Of a stretch of 64,000 nt of DNA, positions 22,797 through 35,490 are shown piece after piece; position 1 is the first letter of the stretch; every line of letters begins with the position of its first letter. The notes below the pieces were generated by a model that had not been told where the DNA came from, ran no database searches, and saw only the letters and a program-made list of their open reading frames with translations. The translations under genes were made by a program, and so were the position numbers. Origin of the DNA: Gamsiella multidivaricata (lineage: Eukaryota > Mortierellomycota > Mortierellomycetes > Mortierellales > Mortierellaceae); NCBI RefSeq assembly GCF_025024155.1, contig NW_026251719.1:434001-498000 (forward strand). Reading direction: 5' to 3'.

Positions 22797-25700
22797 GAGG
22801 TGTGTATGTGCTGACTGAAGACAGAAGAGAGAGAGTGAGAGGTATGAATTTGCGGGTAAAAAGAAAGTCTGGGTATTCTTTTCCCTGCCTTGGCTGACGT
22901 TGTTGTAGGTGTAAATGTATGTAGGGGGTTGATGGTGCAGAGAGGGAAGGGAGACAAAGGAAGAGAAGGGAAGGGAGGAAGTGGTGCCGGAGAATTAACA
23001 AAAGGTTAGAGAGACAGACGACAGTTATTAGACCAGCAGCAACCAGCAGCACCAAAAGGACAATAAAAAAAGGGGGGAGAGGTTGCTGTCGTTGAATGAG
23101 TTTGCTGGTTATAAAGTGGAAGAGGATGTTGTCAGCACGCGAGATCGACCTTGTTGTTGGTGTTGTTCGTGTTGTTGCTGTTGCTGCTGCTGTTGTTGCT
23201 GTAGTTGGTGCTGTCGCTACTGTTGCTGAAGTGTTAAAGAGGGATGAAGAGCGGAGAAAGGGAGTGGTCTTGCTTACTTGGGCTTTTGAAGAAGTGGAGT
23301 TGTGATTAGGTGTTTGTTGGCCTGATGAACAAAGACCGAAAGAGAGTGGGAAAGGAGGTCTGGTGACTTGTAGAAGGAGTGATTCTTGAATGGGAATGAG
23401 AATGAGAATGAGGATGAAGACGAAGTGGGAAGTGAGATAGGGTAGGAAGGGCTCTCTGGAGAGGTGTTTAGCAGCAGGTGTGAAGTGGGTAAGAGGTTAA
23501 AAGTGGGGAGACAGCTGAGTGGCGGGATGGAAGGACGACTCAGGAGAGGAGGAGGGGCGTGAAAGTAAAAAGTGCCAGCCTATAGCAGTAGTCAAGGGCG
23601 TTCCTATGTCGGTCTATTCCACGGAAGGGATGGCTGATCCAACAAAGGAAGGAGGAGGAAGAACGAAGGCGAAGGAGGAGGGAGGATGGGATGGGCAGAT
23701 GAAGAAGAGAGAGAGAGAGAGAGAAAAGAAGAAAGAGAAAAGAGAAAGAGTGAAAGAAAGAGTGCGAGAGAGGAGGGAGTGAGAGGGGGGAGTAGATTCT
23801 GGAGACAACTCAGTTGAATAGAATATGACAAACTAAGCAGAATAAATTAATAATAAAAAGTAATATACAACGAACCCCATCCTGGTTCATATCCGTCAGC
23901 CAGCGAATAGGAGAATAGAGAGTTGGACAAGCGAACCCTTGCACTCTATTTCGTGCAGTCATTGCTCGACCATGTGCCCACATGTCTCCCGACAGCTCCT
24001 CTTCCTTTTTCAACAGCAACTGAAGAGCACCTACGTCAGGCTATCTCCCCTTTCCATTTCCTACACGAGCGCTGCCACTGCCGCCACTTGGTTACTCCCC
24101 TGGTAGACCCCCTCCTTCCCCCATACGGTTCCTGACCGGCAGCATGCAGTGAAGGCTGCAGTGGAGGCATAATGGCAAAAACGCGATATCTATAGAGCAA
24201 ATTTCAATAAGAAAATTATTCGAGTACATTTCCTCTCATCCATCCTCCGCAAAGCCGATATGATGCCGGTACCATAACCTGGATACTATCTATTTCCCGA
24301 AGAAAGGCCTTGCTCTTTATTTTAAGGACACAATTATGTGGGTATCCAGACTTTCATAGAAGCAAGCACCTTCCTAAGCTAGGCTAGGCTAGGCTAGACC
24401 ATCTAGGAGATTTTTTTTTCAGTGATCGATCGAACGAGGAGTCAATGTCAGACTTGACTTTGCACAGCTACCCTGTCGCGTCTACTTTTGGCTTTCCTAT
24501 TTTTTGATTACTATTTTTTGTCAGGGGAAGGAAAAGAAAATCCGGTATTAGGTACACGTCTGTTCGATCATCGGTTAGGAAAATTATCCTCTCTTCGATC
24601 GCATGGATGCCCCTATGGCAAAAAGGATTGATCTTCGATTGTTTACTGTGTTGCCGTTTCTTTTTCGTTTTTTACATGGATACAATTGGACCGGGGACTA
24701 ATATCAAAGAAGCGGGGGGGAGAGCATGCTATCTTTACTCCTTCTATAACCTGAATTCTCTAAAAAAAAAAGGGGGGGGGAGGGCACGATTACATTCGAC
24801 AGCGACCTCCGTTGTTGAGGCCACGAAGAGAAAGAAGAAAAAAAAACGCAGCGGATAGGGTAGATTTGGGAAGCAACTTACACCTGCACCTGTTCCTGAT
24901 TTCTGTTGTTACTATTTGCTCATGCTCATACGCGTGCTTGGATTCTCAATTTCTAGTCGGCCGGAAGGTCGCCGTTTGCAACAGGCACCTGTCATTGTTG
25001 ATTTGCTCTCCTTTCATCATTTTTCTCGCTCTGCGCGTGGGTGCTCCTGTTCTCTTGCTGTTTTATTTTTATTTTATTTTGTTGCACGCTAGCTGGCTAT
25101 CCCTGGACAACGAAGAGGAAGATGGAGATGGGTCAACGCCTGATGGTGATGCGAGCGAATGCCAAGCAAGCGCAGAGGATACGCGATCGTCTATTGGCGA
25201 ATAGGAACGAGATCAAATGGACTATTGGCCATCATTGACCGGAGGTTTTTTTACCTTGCTCTTTTTTTTATCAGTTGACGTCCTCTGTGTGCAGGCACAT
25301 TACTCTAAAATATGTTCCGCTGCAGCATCTCTTGTTAACAAAGAAAATTTGCTGCTTTCGTTCTTTACGCCATCATTCAATCGGCGTAAAAAAAATGATT
25401 TACAGATCGTAATCTCAAATTCTCCGGCGCCTTCTTTATTTGTCCAAGGAGCGGACACGCGAACTTTTTCTCTTTCTTTTTTTTTTTTTTTTTTGAAAAA
25501 GAGTGCACAAAGGGGCGTTTCACTTGGTCCCCATCAATGCGAGATGCGACGACATTACCCATAGTGTACCTCTGGACCATAAAAAAAAAGAACCAGAGAT
25601 GGTCGGATGAATTATTATTACGGCGCTCAAAATCCGGGAAACACACGCACCGGTTGCCAGACCTGCAAGCCTACCTGCCGGCTATTGCGAGCCCCTTTGG

Positions 25701-28648
25701 GAGCGATATGTCATTTTCCATGTTTGTATATTCGTACCCTCAGAGCACTAGCGCACGACAAAGAGGCAGACAGGACAGACAACACAAACACAGAGCAAAA
25801 CAAACAAACCGTTGCATGAATTGAAAATCAGCCTCTCGGAACATTTCCTGAACGATGTTTATTTCTGAATCTCTGTAATTGACGATAATTTTGTTTATTA
25901 TGCACCAAAGACGACATCCAGTGAGAGGAAGAGGACAAAGAGGGAGCCATGGGTAGTCTAGGGAAGTAGTGCTTGCCAGGTATCCCTGTTTTCTGGATGC
26001 TCTCAAGCGCCTGTTATGTATTGTGTGCCGATTGAGGTGGCCACGCCCTCGTCTACTCCCCCTTCGTGTGCTTTGACTATCGCAAAACGCCGTTGTCCAT
26101 TCACGGTTTAGCAAAAGTTCTCATGGAGGCCCATCCCAAGTCAGCCATTGACAAACCAAACACATACACAACACACATACAACACACACACATAAATAAT
26201 AGAGAGCACCTCCTTTTAAACCCATGTTAAAGGACTCCAGGAAGTACCGGATGACGACTATTTCCCATGCAATAATGAAATCCCTGAATGGACCGAGAGA
26301 ACTAAAAACACCGAGGGACGAAAGCGGGTTCCGCATAATCAAAAATGAATAATATTAGTCTAAAATGCGGCGTCTAGTGCGGGGAGGACCCATCGGTACG
26401 GTGAATGGTTCCGTATCAATCTCGCCCTCTCTCTCTTTTTTGCCTCTCCGCCTCTTTACCCACCAGGGTACGACACACCACGAGCTTTAAACCCCTAAAA
26501 GACAGCTGATTGCGTGCGTGCGTTCGTGCGTTCGTGCGCGCACGTATCTTCACACACCCAGCAACACGGAGCTCTCGTTCCAAACAAAAAGAAAAAGAGC
26601 ATTATAATTTGTTTCCAAGTCGGCGCGGATCAAAATATTAAGCGAGGAGTGAGGGGCGGGGGAACTCGCATGAACAAATTGACGAACTGGGGATAGCAAG
26701 CTTGTCAAAAAAAAAATTGCGCTTCCCTTCGCTCCTCTTAGGGTTGACTCCCTGCAAAATGAAAGAGAGTTTCCTTTGTTTGTGCTCTAATCAAACCTGC
26801 TCCATTCCAGGGTCAATAAGCGCAAGCAAGTGAGAGACATGGAAGCTCAGCAAGTATGTACAGTAGACGATTATTACAAGATGCACGTGTGGAATGAACC
26901 ATGGAGAGAAATCTTAGAAAGTCCTAACCTTACTTCCTCCAGAGGAACATTGCCAAATATATTATATCCACAACGTTGTATATTGACAGGATCGAGGATT
27001 TTTTTATGTCCTGGCAGCGCATTGTTTGTTTGTTTTGCTGCGCTTGAAGGACTATTTCCAGGCCTTCCATAGCCCTCTTGCCGCTTTATAGTCTATAATG
27101 GATATAAATCCATATGTACACTTTTGTCTGTGTTTCCGTTGCATGTCAGTTCAGTCGCATCTACCATGTCATGCAGGAAATGACATACATGCCATTCTAC
27201 ATCCGTTGAAAAAATAAACCGTCGCCGCTGCAGTACAATCTGCATATGACATGTTTCTTCACCTTCTTCACTCCCCGCTCTCATGTTCTTGCTGCAGCTG
27301 AACATCCTCTACACCCGGTTTTTTGTTTGGCCAATTTATATAATCCATTGGACCGCAATGGTCTACAGGAACGGATGTTTGATACTTTGTCAAAAGTACA
27401 ATAAAAAAAAACATTGCTGCAGCTAACCAGACAACCAGTCGGTTTATTCAGTCGGTCGGCTGGTCGGTCGGTCGATCGGTCAACTATGTTTGCTATATTT
27501 GCTGCTGAGAAAGGGAAAGTACTCTTTGTTCCTATTCCGAAAATTGAAAGGGGCTGTAGCATATTCTTCGTCTTTTTTTATAGTCTCGTAATTGCTCGTA
27601 TTTCACGTCCGACATTCATTACTATATTTCCACTTTCTTTTGGAGCGGAAGCGACTTCAGACTCATGAACACTCTAATTAGTCTCTCTGTCCAGCTGGAC
27701 GAATCGCACTCTTTTTTTTTGGTTGCTCTTCTTTTTCTTCGATCCTTTCTTTATAACAAACAAACCCCAAAAATTAAGAAGAAGAGTCCCTGGGATCCTG
27801 TTTCTTTTGGTCACGCATGCGCGAGCGCTACGGTGTGTAACTTCGTTCCTGAAAATACACACGCACAAGAAATGGGATGCGAGTCTTCCATCCCCTCCTC
27901 CTGTCCTGTCTTCTTGGATGCTTTTTCTTGATATAGTCCTCTCTCATTTTCGCTCCTTTTTTCGTCGAAAGTGAGATCGCTAAGGATTCCAGCGATTCTA
28001 TTGGCTGGAGGGGCATTTTCTGTCAGTACTCTATGTCTAGGCTCGCAGCATTCTGCCCGGTCCAGCGCACCTGCAATCTTAGAAAGCATGGGGTGCAACA
28101 TGGTGAGAGAGATTGAGGAGCACTGGCGCTGGCGATCCTAGTGATGCTGGGAGCGCTGGCGATGAGGAGGAGGAGGAGGAGGATGGGCAGAATGCTGCGA
28201 GCCTAGACATAGAGTACTCTGACTGACAGAAAATGCCCCTCCAGCCAATAGAATCGCTGGAATCCTTAGCGATCTCACTTTCGACGAAAAAAAGGAACGA
28301 AAATGAGAGAGGGCTGTGCATGTTTTTGGAGTGTTCTTGACCACGCGAGGGAGTTGCCTGGATCTCGGAACAGGTCAAAATCAAAACCTCTTGGAGTTTC
28401 TACAACTGCACATTTTACAATTGCATGTTCGTTAGACATTCCGCAACTGCACATTCTATAGATGCACATCCAATTTTCACCATTTCGGAAAAGACAGTCC
28501 TCCAGGCACGTTTTTTCTTCCCCATGCTTGCAGCTCCGCTCACTGTGAGAAAATCGTTCTTTCCGGAATCGATTTCCTTCTTCACTCCTCCACTCCACTC
28601 CTTCTCCTCTCCCTCACTCGATCCCCACACAAACACACCACCGCCACC
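22797..28648. other. Gene-poor 5.8-kb region
   Basis: No coding region was recognised on either strand. The part next to the ERT1-like start (22.8-23.8 kb) is purine-rich on the plus strand with GTT/GCT and GAGA runs, as in a long 5' leader. From 24 to 28 kb there are many A or T homopolymers, a four-fold AGGCT repeat near 24379, GGTCGGTC repeats near 27450 and the inverted repeat at 27938-28312. Short ORFs are mostly Phe/Ser or Lys frames read through homopolymers. No tRNA or snRNA was seen. Confidence 0.5.
27938..28312. repeat. Nearly perfect 120-bp inverted repeat with 126-nt loop
   Basis: The left arm 27938-28058 (121 bp) is the reverse complement of 28185-28312 (128 bp). I count one substitution, one extra base in a T/A run and one 6-bp insertion in the right arm; everything else is identical. 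The spacer (28059-28184) contains a GAG-rich run. A transcript from either strand would fold into a long hairpin. The arms contain no long ORF. The right arm ends 336 bp before the start codon of the small gene at 28649. Confidence 0.9.
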
Positions 28649-29403
28649 ATGTTCAGGTACCGTCTACACCTCCCCTTCCACTCTGCTCTCCCCAACAACA
28701 CTTCCCTTTCAGCTTTATGCTTCTCGCCACCAGTAGACTTCAGTGATCTCTTTTTGAGGCATCACCTGTGACTCACACAACTTCCGGATCGGATCTTTCT
28801 TTTTCTCTCGACAATAGCAAACTCGTCAACTTCTGGGTCAACAAGGCCGTTACCGAGACTGTAAGCATATCTCCCCTCTCTTTCTCTCCTTTGCTCACCA
28901 GCCAGTCCAAAGCCCTCTCCCTATCTCTCGCTCTCACAAACATGTTCTTGCCGAGAAACTAATCAAGCCCTTTCCCTTTTCATTTTTTACCCCACAAACG
29001 GAAAATAGCTTCTCAGCAGCCCAAAGTTCCATGAATTCGCAGCCAAGACACATCACCATGTTAGCAGCATCTCTCAGAAAGGTACTTTCTATCTTTTGCG
29101 AGAGGAGGGGGGGGTTTTTTTTCTTTAAGAGAAAAAAAAGAAAGTTGATTTCGGGTCTTGATGGCAATATCAAGCGCAGTCGCTCATTACCGACTTGATT
29201 CCGATTCGGCAGGATGGATTCAGCTAACAAGCCTTTTTTATATTTTTTTATATTTGTTCTTCTCTCTCTCGCCTTTGTTCTATACTGGACACGTAATAGC
29301 GACCCCAATGATCTCCGAGAGCACCAACAGGGCTTCGGTCTTTGCCAAGGCCTTCAAGGAGACCATCATCAAGGAGTCTGAGAATCTCGCCAAGAAGAAG
29401 TAA
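28649..29403 (+). CDS. Small 75-residue protein, unassigned
   Basis: Four exons (28649-28656, 28818-28860, 29009-29081, 29300-29403) give 75 residues in a continuous frame. The first coding exon is only 8 nt (Met, Phe and two bases) behind a good start context (CCGCCACCATG). The product starts MFSKLVNFWVNKAV, contains LLSSPKFHEFAAKTHHHVSS and ends in a basic KESENLAKKK. No Cys, signal peptide or TM segment is seen. The amphipathic basic N-terminus could target mitochondria, which is only a guess. I do not recognise the family. Splicing at four consistent junctions and preserved phase make a real gene likely. Confidence 0.72.
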
Positions 29404-30173
29404 AGGAAAGCCAGAGATTTTTTTTGCAAACAAAGTGACGACTCTCTCTGTACAGCAGGAAAAAGAATCGAGCATCAGAAAAAAAAAGACAAAAAAAAAA
29501 GTACCAACGACGGGCGGGACACCTCGGATCTCACTGGAGTTACTCTGGTGCTCTTATTTTATTTTATTTCTTTTCTGTGTTTTTTTTTTTACGCTCGCTC
29601 GGGAACAGGGATGCACTCTTTCAACCGCACATTCTTTTCCTCTTCATCACCCACATTGTACACCATTGAGTCAGCCAATATCTTCCTTTTGTGCCCTTTC
29701 CTTCTTGCATCCTTAGAACGCTTTCTCTTCACTGTAATATAACTTAACATAACCACCAATAAAAACCATCTCCTTTTCAGTCACACAACTCAACAGGATG
29801 CTGTCGTACACAGTTTTGAAGGCGGTCTTTTTTTTTTTTTTTTCGAAGATATATTATGGGAGGGTGAGTTAAGTATATATACACTTACAACGCTAGAACT
29901 ACACGCAAGAAAAGAAAAGGAAAGAGAAGAAAAGGAGGAGCAGGAAATAAAAAAAAGGGACAATACAAAAACATACAAAAAAAAAAAGAAAAGAAATCAG
30001 AAATCAGAATAAAAAGCAGGCGGCTCTAGTATATCATTGAAGCAGGCAAAAAACTTGTGCGTCAAATCTAATGCAGGGCGTCTTTGTTGTTTTGGGGGGG
30101 GGGTAGTAGCGGTGATGATTTTGCTATTATTGCTTGTAGCAGGAAAAAAAAAAAGGAAAAAAAGTTCACTTAT
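29404..30173. other. Convergent intergenic region
   Basis: A 770-bp stretch between the 3' ends of the small gene and the PAS kinase. It contains A and T homopolymers (T at about 29830-29843, A runs near 29985), consistent with two 3' UTRs. No gene was recognised. Confidence 0.5.
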
Positions 30174-32928
30174 TCACGCCTCCGTCGTTACTTCCTGGGG
30201 CTTTGGGGGCGTCGTCATCCAAGGGTGGGCCAGGACATCCTCAATGAACGGCCGCTTGTCAATGTCTCTTGTGAGCATCCAGCGAATAAGGCCAATGGAA
30301 TCTATTTCACACATCATCACAACATCTGTTTAGTATTCCAGGACCGACAGTCGCGAAGAAGAAAAAAAAAAAAAAGCATGAAAGATCAAATAGGCACAAA
30401 TTGCGTACCTTCAGACAGAACAAAAGGAACCCGTAGATCTCGGCTGAGGATCTCGTCAATGTTGTAGAACGGATTCTCCTTGTAGATCAACGTGTACAAC
30501 AGGATACCGAGCGCCCAAATATCCTGCTTCCGGCCCTCATACTTCTTGCCCGTCAACACCTCAGGAGCTGCATAATCGAGCGTCCCACAGAACGTATCAA
30601 ACTTCCGACCCTCCTTCAAGTACGCGGACGATCCAAAGTCGATCAACTGAATTCTGCCCTTCTGGTCCAGAATCACATTCTCGTCCTTGATGTCCCGATG
30701 CACAATCTTGTTCGAATGCAGGTGATAGACTGCATCACAGATTTGTCGAAAGATCGCCCTGATCTCGTCTTCGGTCATGTACGGCGTCAACTCGATATAA
30801 TCAAACAGATCCATTCCGGATCCATGGAGCGCCATCTCCACGTAATAGTACTCCTCGTCCTCGAAAAAGTCCATCATCAGCACAATGTTTGGATGCGGCA
30901 GCTTCCGTAACGTGTGCATAATCGACACCTCCATCGGGATCATACCCAGAACCCGGTCATTCGTCCAGCAGTCGACGAGGATCCGGCTCTTGACAATGTA
31001 CTTCATCACTACCTTGGTTGATCCTTTCTTGAGGCAACACAACTTGACCTGACCATACGCTCCCTGGCCCAACGAATCAAGAATATCATAGTCCGCAATA
31101 CTGTGCAGGTGTGTAACAGCCGAATACTGAGCCTTCATAATGTCGATCGAGACACGCGACGAAGGTGTTGATGGTGCTGGTGAGCCAGGTGATCCACACG
31201 AAGATGGCGATGAGGTAGAGTCGGATGAGAATTGCCGACTGAGGGCCGTCTTCACACTCGGAAGCTGGCTTGACTTGGGTGTCTTTGGTGATAAGTGTCC
31301 ATTGCTGGCTTGGTAGCTGTTCGCGTCGTTTGTGTCCGGTACTACTTGCTCGCTGCTTGCGTCCGAGGTCCCGGTTGGTTGGACGTCCTCCATGGCTGAA
31401 GAGATCGATTTCATCGGCGCCACTGCTGCAGGTTTTCGGTTGGGCTCCCGCGTAAAGCTGATCTCGCGATCGTAGGTGATCCATACTGCGAACATGCGTC
31501 CTTGTGGAGATTCAATCATGCGTATCTGGATGTCGACATCGAGCGGTGTCCCATCCCGATGAAGCGCAACGATCCCAGAGTTTGAAACGAACGTAATGTT
31601 GGGCTTCTTCAGCATGGTCGACATGCCAAAGTTGCGCTTGAAGGCTGATGACTGCTTGGTGATGTTGGATGGTCCGGATGTCCCGACCGAGTTGGCGTCC
31701 TGTGCCTTTGGCTGAACAAAAAAGTCGGGTGACAAGATTGAGGGCTTGCTGACCTCGGCTGCCGTCCTTCGAATGATGGTTGCAGTAACAACGGCGCCCT
31801 CGCTCAGATGAATGTAGTCACCGTCCTGTGGTGCATCGGTCTTTTCCAGTAGCTTTTCCAAGATTGGTTGAAATTGAGGAACCAGGTCGTTGATTGACCG
31901 CTTCTCATTTAGCTCTGTTGCAGGGTATCCAAAGAGGAACTTTGTAAAGACGGTGTTGGCGCTTTGAATCATCCCCGAGTCGTGGACGGTGATCACGCCA
32001 GCAATGGCTGGCATAGAGATGATGCGCAACAGGTAGCCATCCATGGAATCCTGATCTAGATTGAACGGATTTGCCTCGGGATCAATATGCTCGGATGGAT
32101 TTAAAATCTTGCAGACGATTGGGAACGTGCTTCCGTTTTTGGTCCTTGATCCGAAAAACTTTATGCCGTTGATCTGGTGGACATCCAATGTCGCGAATGA
32201 TGTTTCTGGATCCACGGACTGCAGCTTTTCCAGGGCTGGGATCAGCATTGTGATGGATCGGCCCAGGAGCTCCATGTAGTCGTAGCCGTAAAGGTCAAAG
32301 ATAGCGCCTTCGATATTCAGAATCTCTCCCTTCAAAATGAACACGAAAAATCAGAGATGACAGAGTGATGTCAGCAAGAGAGGTAGAGAAACATCTTATA
32401 AACGACAATTACAGGCCTATGCGCTGGCGCAAAAAGAAAAAAAAGAAAAGAAATAGAAAAAAAAACCTACTGAACTCGAAATGACCGCAGAGACAACGGA
32501 TTCAGAGATCTCCTCAAAGACCCAGATGTAGACCAGCTTCCCGGAGGCATCCTTTCTTTGCTTGAGCCATACAGACGCAGCGGCAGAGTGCGAGTTTCGC
32601 TTCTGGATACGGACCTATGCGGGCAAGAAACGGCGCAACGGAAGCGGAATCCAGGAGAACAGTTAGTCATCTTTAAAGGAGTCATTCATGTCCATCTCGC
32701 CGCTCCTGCCATAGCGCTCTTGGCCATGTGCCTGCACCAACGCAGCAAGCACGCAACCCTGTAGTGCATCATCTGACATCTGGGTGTACAAACGTTAAAT
32801 GCGACACGAATCTCGGGGGGCTACACAGCTCAAAAATAAAAAGATCTCCACCCATGTTGCATATGCTCTCATATTCATGCCGCCATTCCTGGCGACCAAG
32901 GAAACCATCGACAACTCCAAGGGACCGG

Positions 32929-32959
<31 letters not shown>

Positions 32960-34202
32960 AAACACAAGACAGGCTGGATTGAGGCAATGCATCATTTCGA
33001 TACGATAGAAATCCAATGACTTTTATCGATCAAAGAAGCATCGCAGGGTTCTCTCCCTGTCCAGGGTCCCCCCTCCCTCAAACCCCCGGGAAGAAAAACC
33101 ACAGAAACCGCAAACTGTGGTCAATTGATTGGGGAACATGCGATGCATCTTCCACGAGAAAGAAGAGCGAGGGGAGAAGGGAGCGGAAAAAAAAAATAAC
33201 AACACTAACGACAGAGAATCAGAGATAACAAACAAAAATCGAGAAATGCAGCGTACGCGAACGGGAAAAGGGAGATAGAGTGCATTGTTGGGTTGTGATC
33301 CAGAGATACGTGCGTCCGTGTGTCAAGCGCGTTCGTTGGGTTCGACCTACCACTTTGCCACAGAGTAGCACATGCTCATCCTTACTCTCGTGCGACCCCT
33401 CCTGTAACTGCTGATGAAGAAGAGCCTCCAACTTTTCCTTGTATGGACTCGCGACCAGATCGAGGATCGTCATCGTCGAGAGCTCACTTCCATGATATCC
33501 AAACACGAGCGAGGACACATCGTTGGCCATGACTATGCTCCAATTCTCGTCCGTCGTGATCATGGCCTGGTTCTGGGGCACAAATCGAGTGGGCGAGTGC
33601 AGTGAACCGTAGTTGCCCGCTGTGGAAATCGTTGCGATTGACAGAGGCCGGTTCGGACGTTCCTTGATCTGCTTGAGATCAGACCTTGGCGCAAAGGAGG
33701 GTACGTCCGTCATGGTCCGTTTGAACTTTGGTTTCTGACTGTCGATGGTGCGACCTGCAAAGGCCGAGGCGGCAGACGATGAGTTCGCTGGGGTGGGATA
33801 GGCGCCGATGGAGAAGTTGTCGATCGGGGTTGTCGGGGCGGATACAGGAAAGACATTGGAGATGGGGACCTGCCATCCCTTGAACTTTTGCTTCATAAAG
33901 TCGATGGATCGGTAAAAGATGCTCCGCCTGCCCTCGACAAAGGCTTTGTCGTGTGTGCCGGTGGTGAAGGAGTACGAGTGCAGGGACTCGTTTGAGAATT
34001 TAGCGAGCTCGTCCGTGGTACTTGCTAGGATATCTGTTGGGCGGGGCGGCGGTGGGCCGTCTTGGGGACGGGGAGGGGATCCACGCAACGACTCATGGGA
34101 GGGATGTGGCGATGGCGTTGCGGTGGAGGCGAGCGGCATAGGACGGATGCGGAACAGGCCAGAGTAAGGGATCGGGTCCTCAAGAACGGATGCTTCGGCG
34201 GT
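30174..34202 (-). CDS. PAS-domain serine/threonine kinase (PSK type)
   Basis: Exons 34202-33351, 32614-32471, 32329-30409 and 30301-30174 join in phase to at least 1014 residues. The 34202 boundary is an acceptor (CATCAG), so a first exon must lie upstream and was not found; ATG 34139 is a fallback start. The N-terminal part has PAS-like blocks (MITTDENWSIVMANDVSSLV, VWLKQRKDASGKLVYIWVFE, EILNIEGAIFDLYGYDYMEL). The C-terminal kinase is complete: Gly loop LGQGAYGQVKL, Lys in VVMKYI, HRDIKDEN, DFGSSA, YAAPEVL and RPFIEDVLAHPW at the end. PAS kinases link nutrient status to glycogen, UDP-glucose use and translation. The 736-nt intron 1 carries a GAAA microsatellite at 32933-32961. Confidence 0.9.
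32933..32961 (+). repeat. GAAA microsatellite in PAS kinase intron
   Basis: About seven tandem GAAA units within the intron 33350-32615 of the PAS kinase gene. On the gene's coding strand this is a pyrimidine-rich CTTT tract. Confidence 0.8.
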
Positions 34203-34967
34203 CTGATGAGAAGAAAGGGAGAAGGATGTGCTGTTGTCGAAGAGAGAAGAGAGATGGAGAGATGGAGCGAGATGGGGCGAGAGATGGGGCGAGAGATGGA
34301 GCGAGATGAAGAGATGGAGCAGTATATTAGCGAGGCGGTAAGGCGAGTATGCTGCGAAGAGAGGAGAGCAGGAGGCAGCTGGAGCAGAGGGGAGAGAAGG
34401 AGAATCCGGGCGAGAAGAGGAAGAGGAAGAAGAAGGATGGAGAAGAAGGCGGAGGCGGAGGAGGAGTGGGATGATGTCGATGGAAGGAGGAGGAGGTTGA
34501 TGGGAGGAGTTTTTTTTTTTTCAGTCGGTGGTGGTCCAATTGATTATTGTTATTCAGTGGATGACTCTTCTCTTATTTTTTTTAGGCAGCAGCTGCTGTG
34601 TGTGACTGACTGACTTGAGCAGCCAGCCAGCTAGACAGTTAGACATACAGACACTTAGAGAGGGAGGGGGGGAGGTCCACGACTGAAAAACAGAAACCAG
34701 GGCACATGGAATGCTCCATACACGTTACCTAGACTCCATCCTGAGGGTGTTTCGCACGAGCGAGGGTTAAGACGAACGAGAAAAAAAAAAAAAAAAAAAA
34801 AAGGTAGGGTTTTTTTTTCCTTTGAAGCGTAAAAATAGGAAAATAGGAATTATAAACGAGACTTGCGACAAAGGGCAAGGGCAGAACAGGGCAACTGAAG
34901 GGGGGGGGGAAGATAGTTAGAGAGCAATACCTGTCATCCACCGCCCATGCACACTTTGGCAGCAACT

Positions 34968-34970
<3 letters not shown>

Positions 34971-35020
<50 letters not shown>
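34971..35020 (+). repeat. CAGA tetranucleotide microsatellite
   Basis: About twelve tandem ACAG/CAGA units, followed by AGAGC. It lies in noncoding sequence upstream of the PAS kinase. Confidence 0.9.
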
Positions 35021-35455
35021 GCAGAGCAGAAACCGATCCAAGCAAACAAAGCAGCAGAAGCAATTGAAGAACGTGCAATAAAAAAAAATAAAAAAAAAAA
35101 ACAGGGTATCACGGACAGGGTGCTTGCAGATAGAGAGACAAGGACGATGTACAGCAAAAATGAAGACGCGGGCTGGAACGGAAAAGGAATGAAAGAAAGA
35201 AAAAAGAAAGAATAAATGGATGGAGGGTGGGCTGGTGGGCTGGGAATCAAACAAAAGGGAATAAGAGTGGATGAGAGAGAGAGAATGAGTGAGAGTGAGA
35301 GAGGAGGAAGAGGGGGAGGAGGAGGGAGGGGGAGGGGCGGATGGAATGGAATCTGCAGCTCCACCCCACTCCATCTCCTCCACTGCTGACCCCTCTACGT
35401 CTATCATATGCCATGCACATATTACATACATAGTCCACAGTCAGAAAACAGACAT

Positions 35456-35490
35456 CCGTGTCCGTGTCCGTGTCCGTGTCCGTGTCCGCG
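35456..35490 (+). repeat. GTGTCC hexanucleotide microsatellite
   Basis: Five tandem GTGTCC units ending in GCGACAG. It is the same hexamer as in WBP1 intron 1 (10680-10713), in reverse orientation. Confidence 0.85.

Noticed and set aside
24375..24400. Four-fold AGGCT repeat
   Set aside because: Too short to be a telomere-like or satellite element, and not repeated elsewhere in the window.
27811..28384. Minus-strand frames of about 100 codons at the inverted repeat
   Set aside because: They are mirror readings of the two arms and of the GAG-rich loop (Pro/Ser runs), with no independent support.
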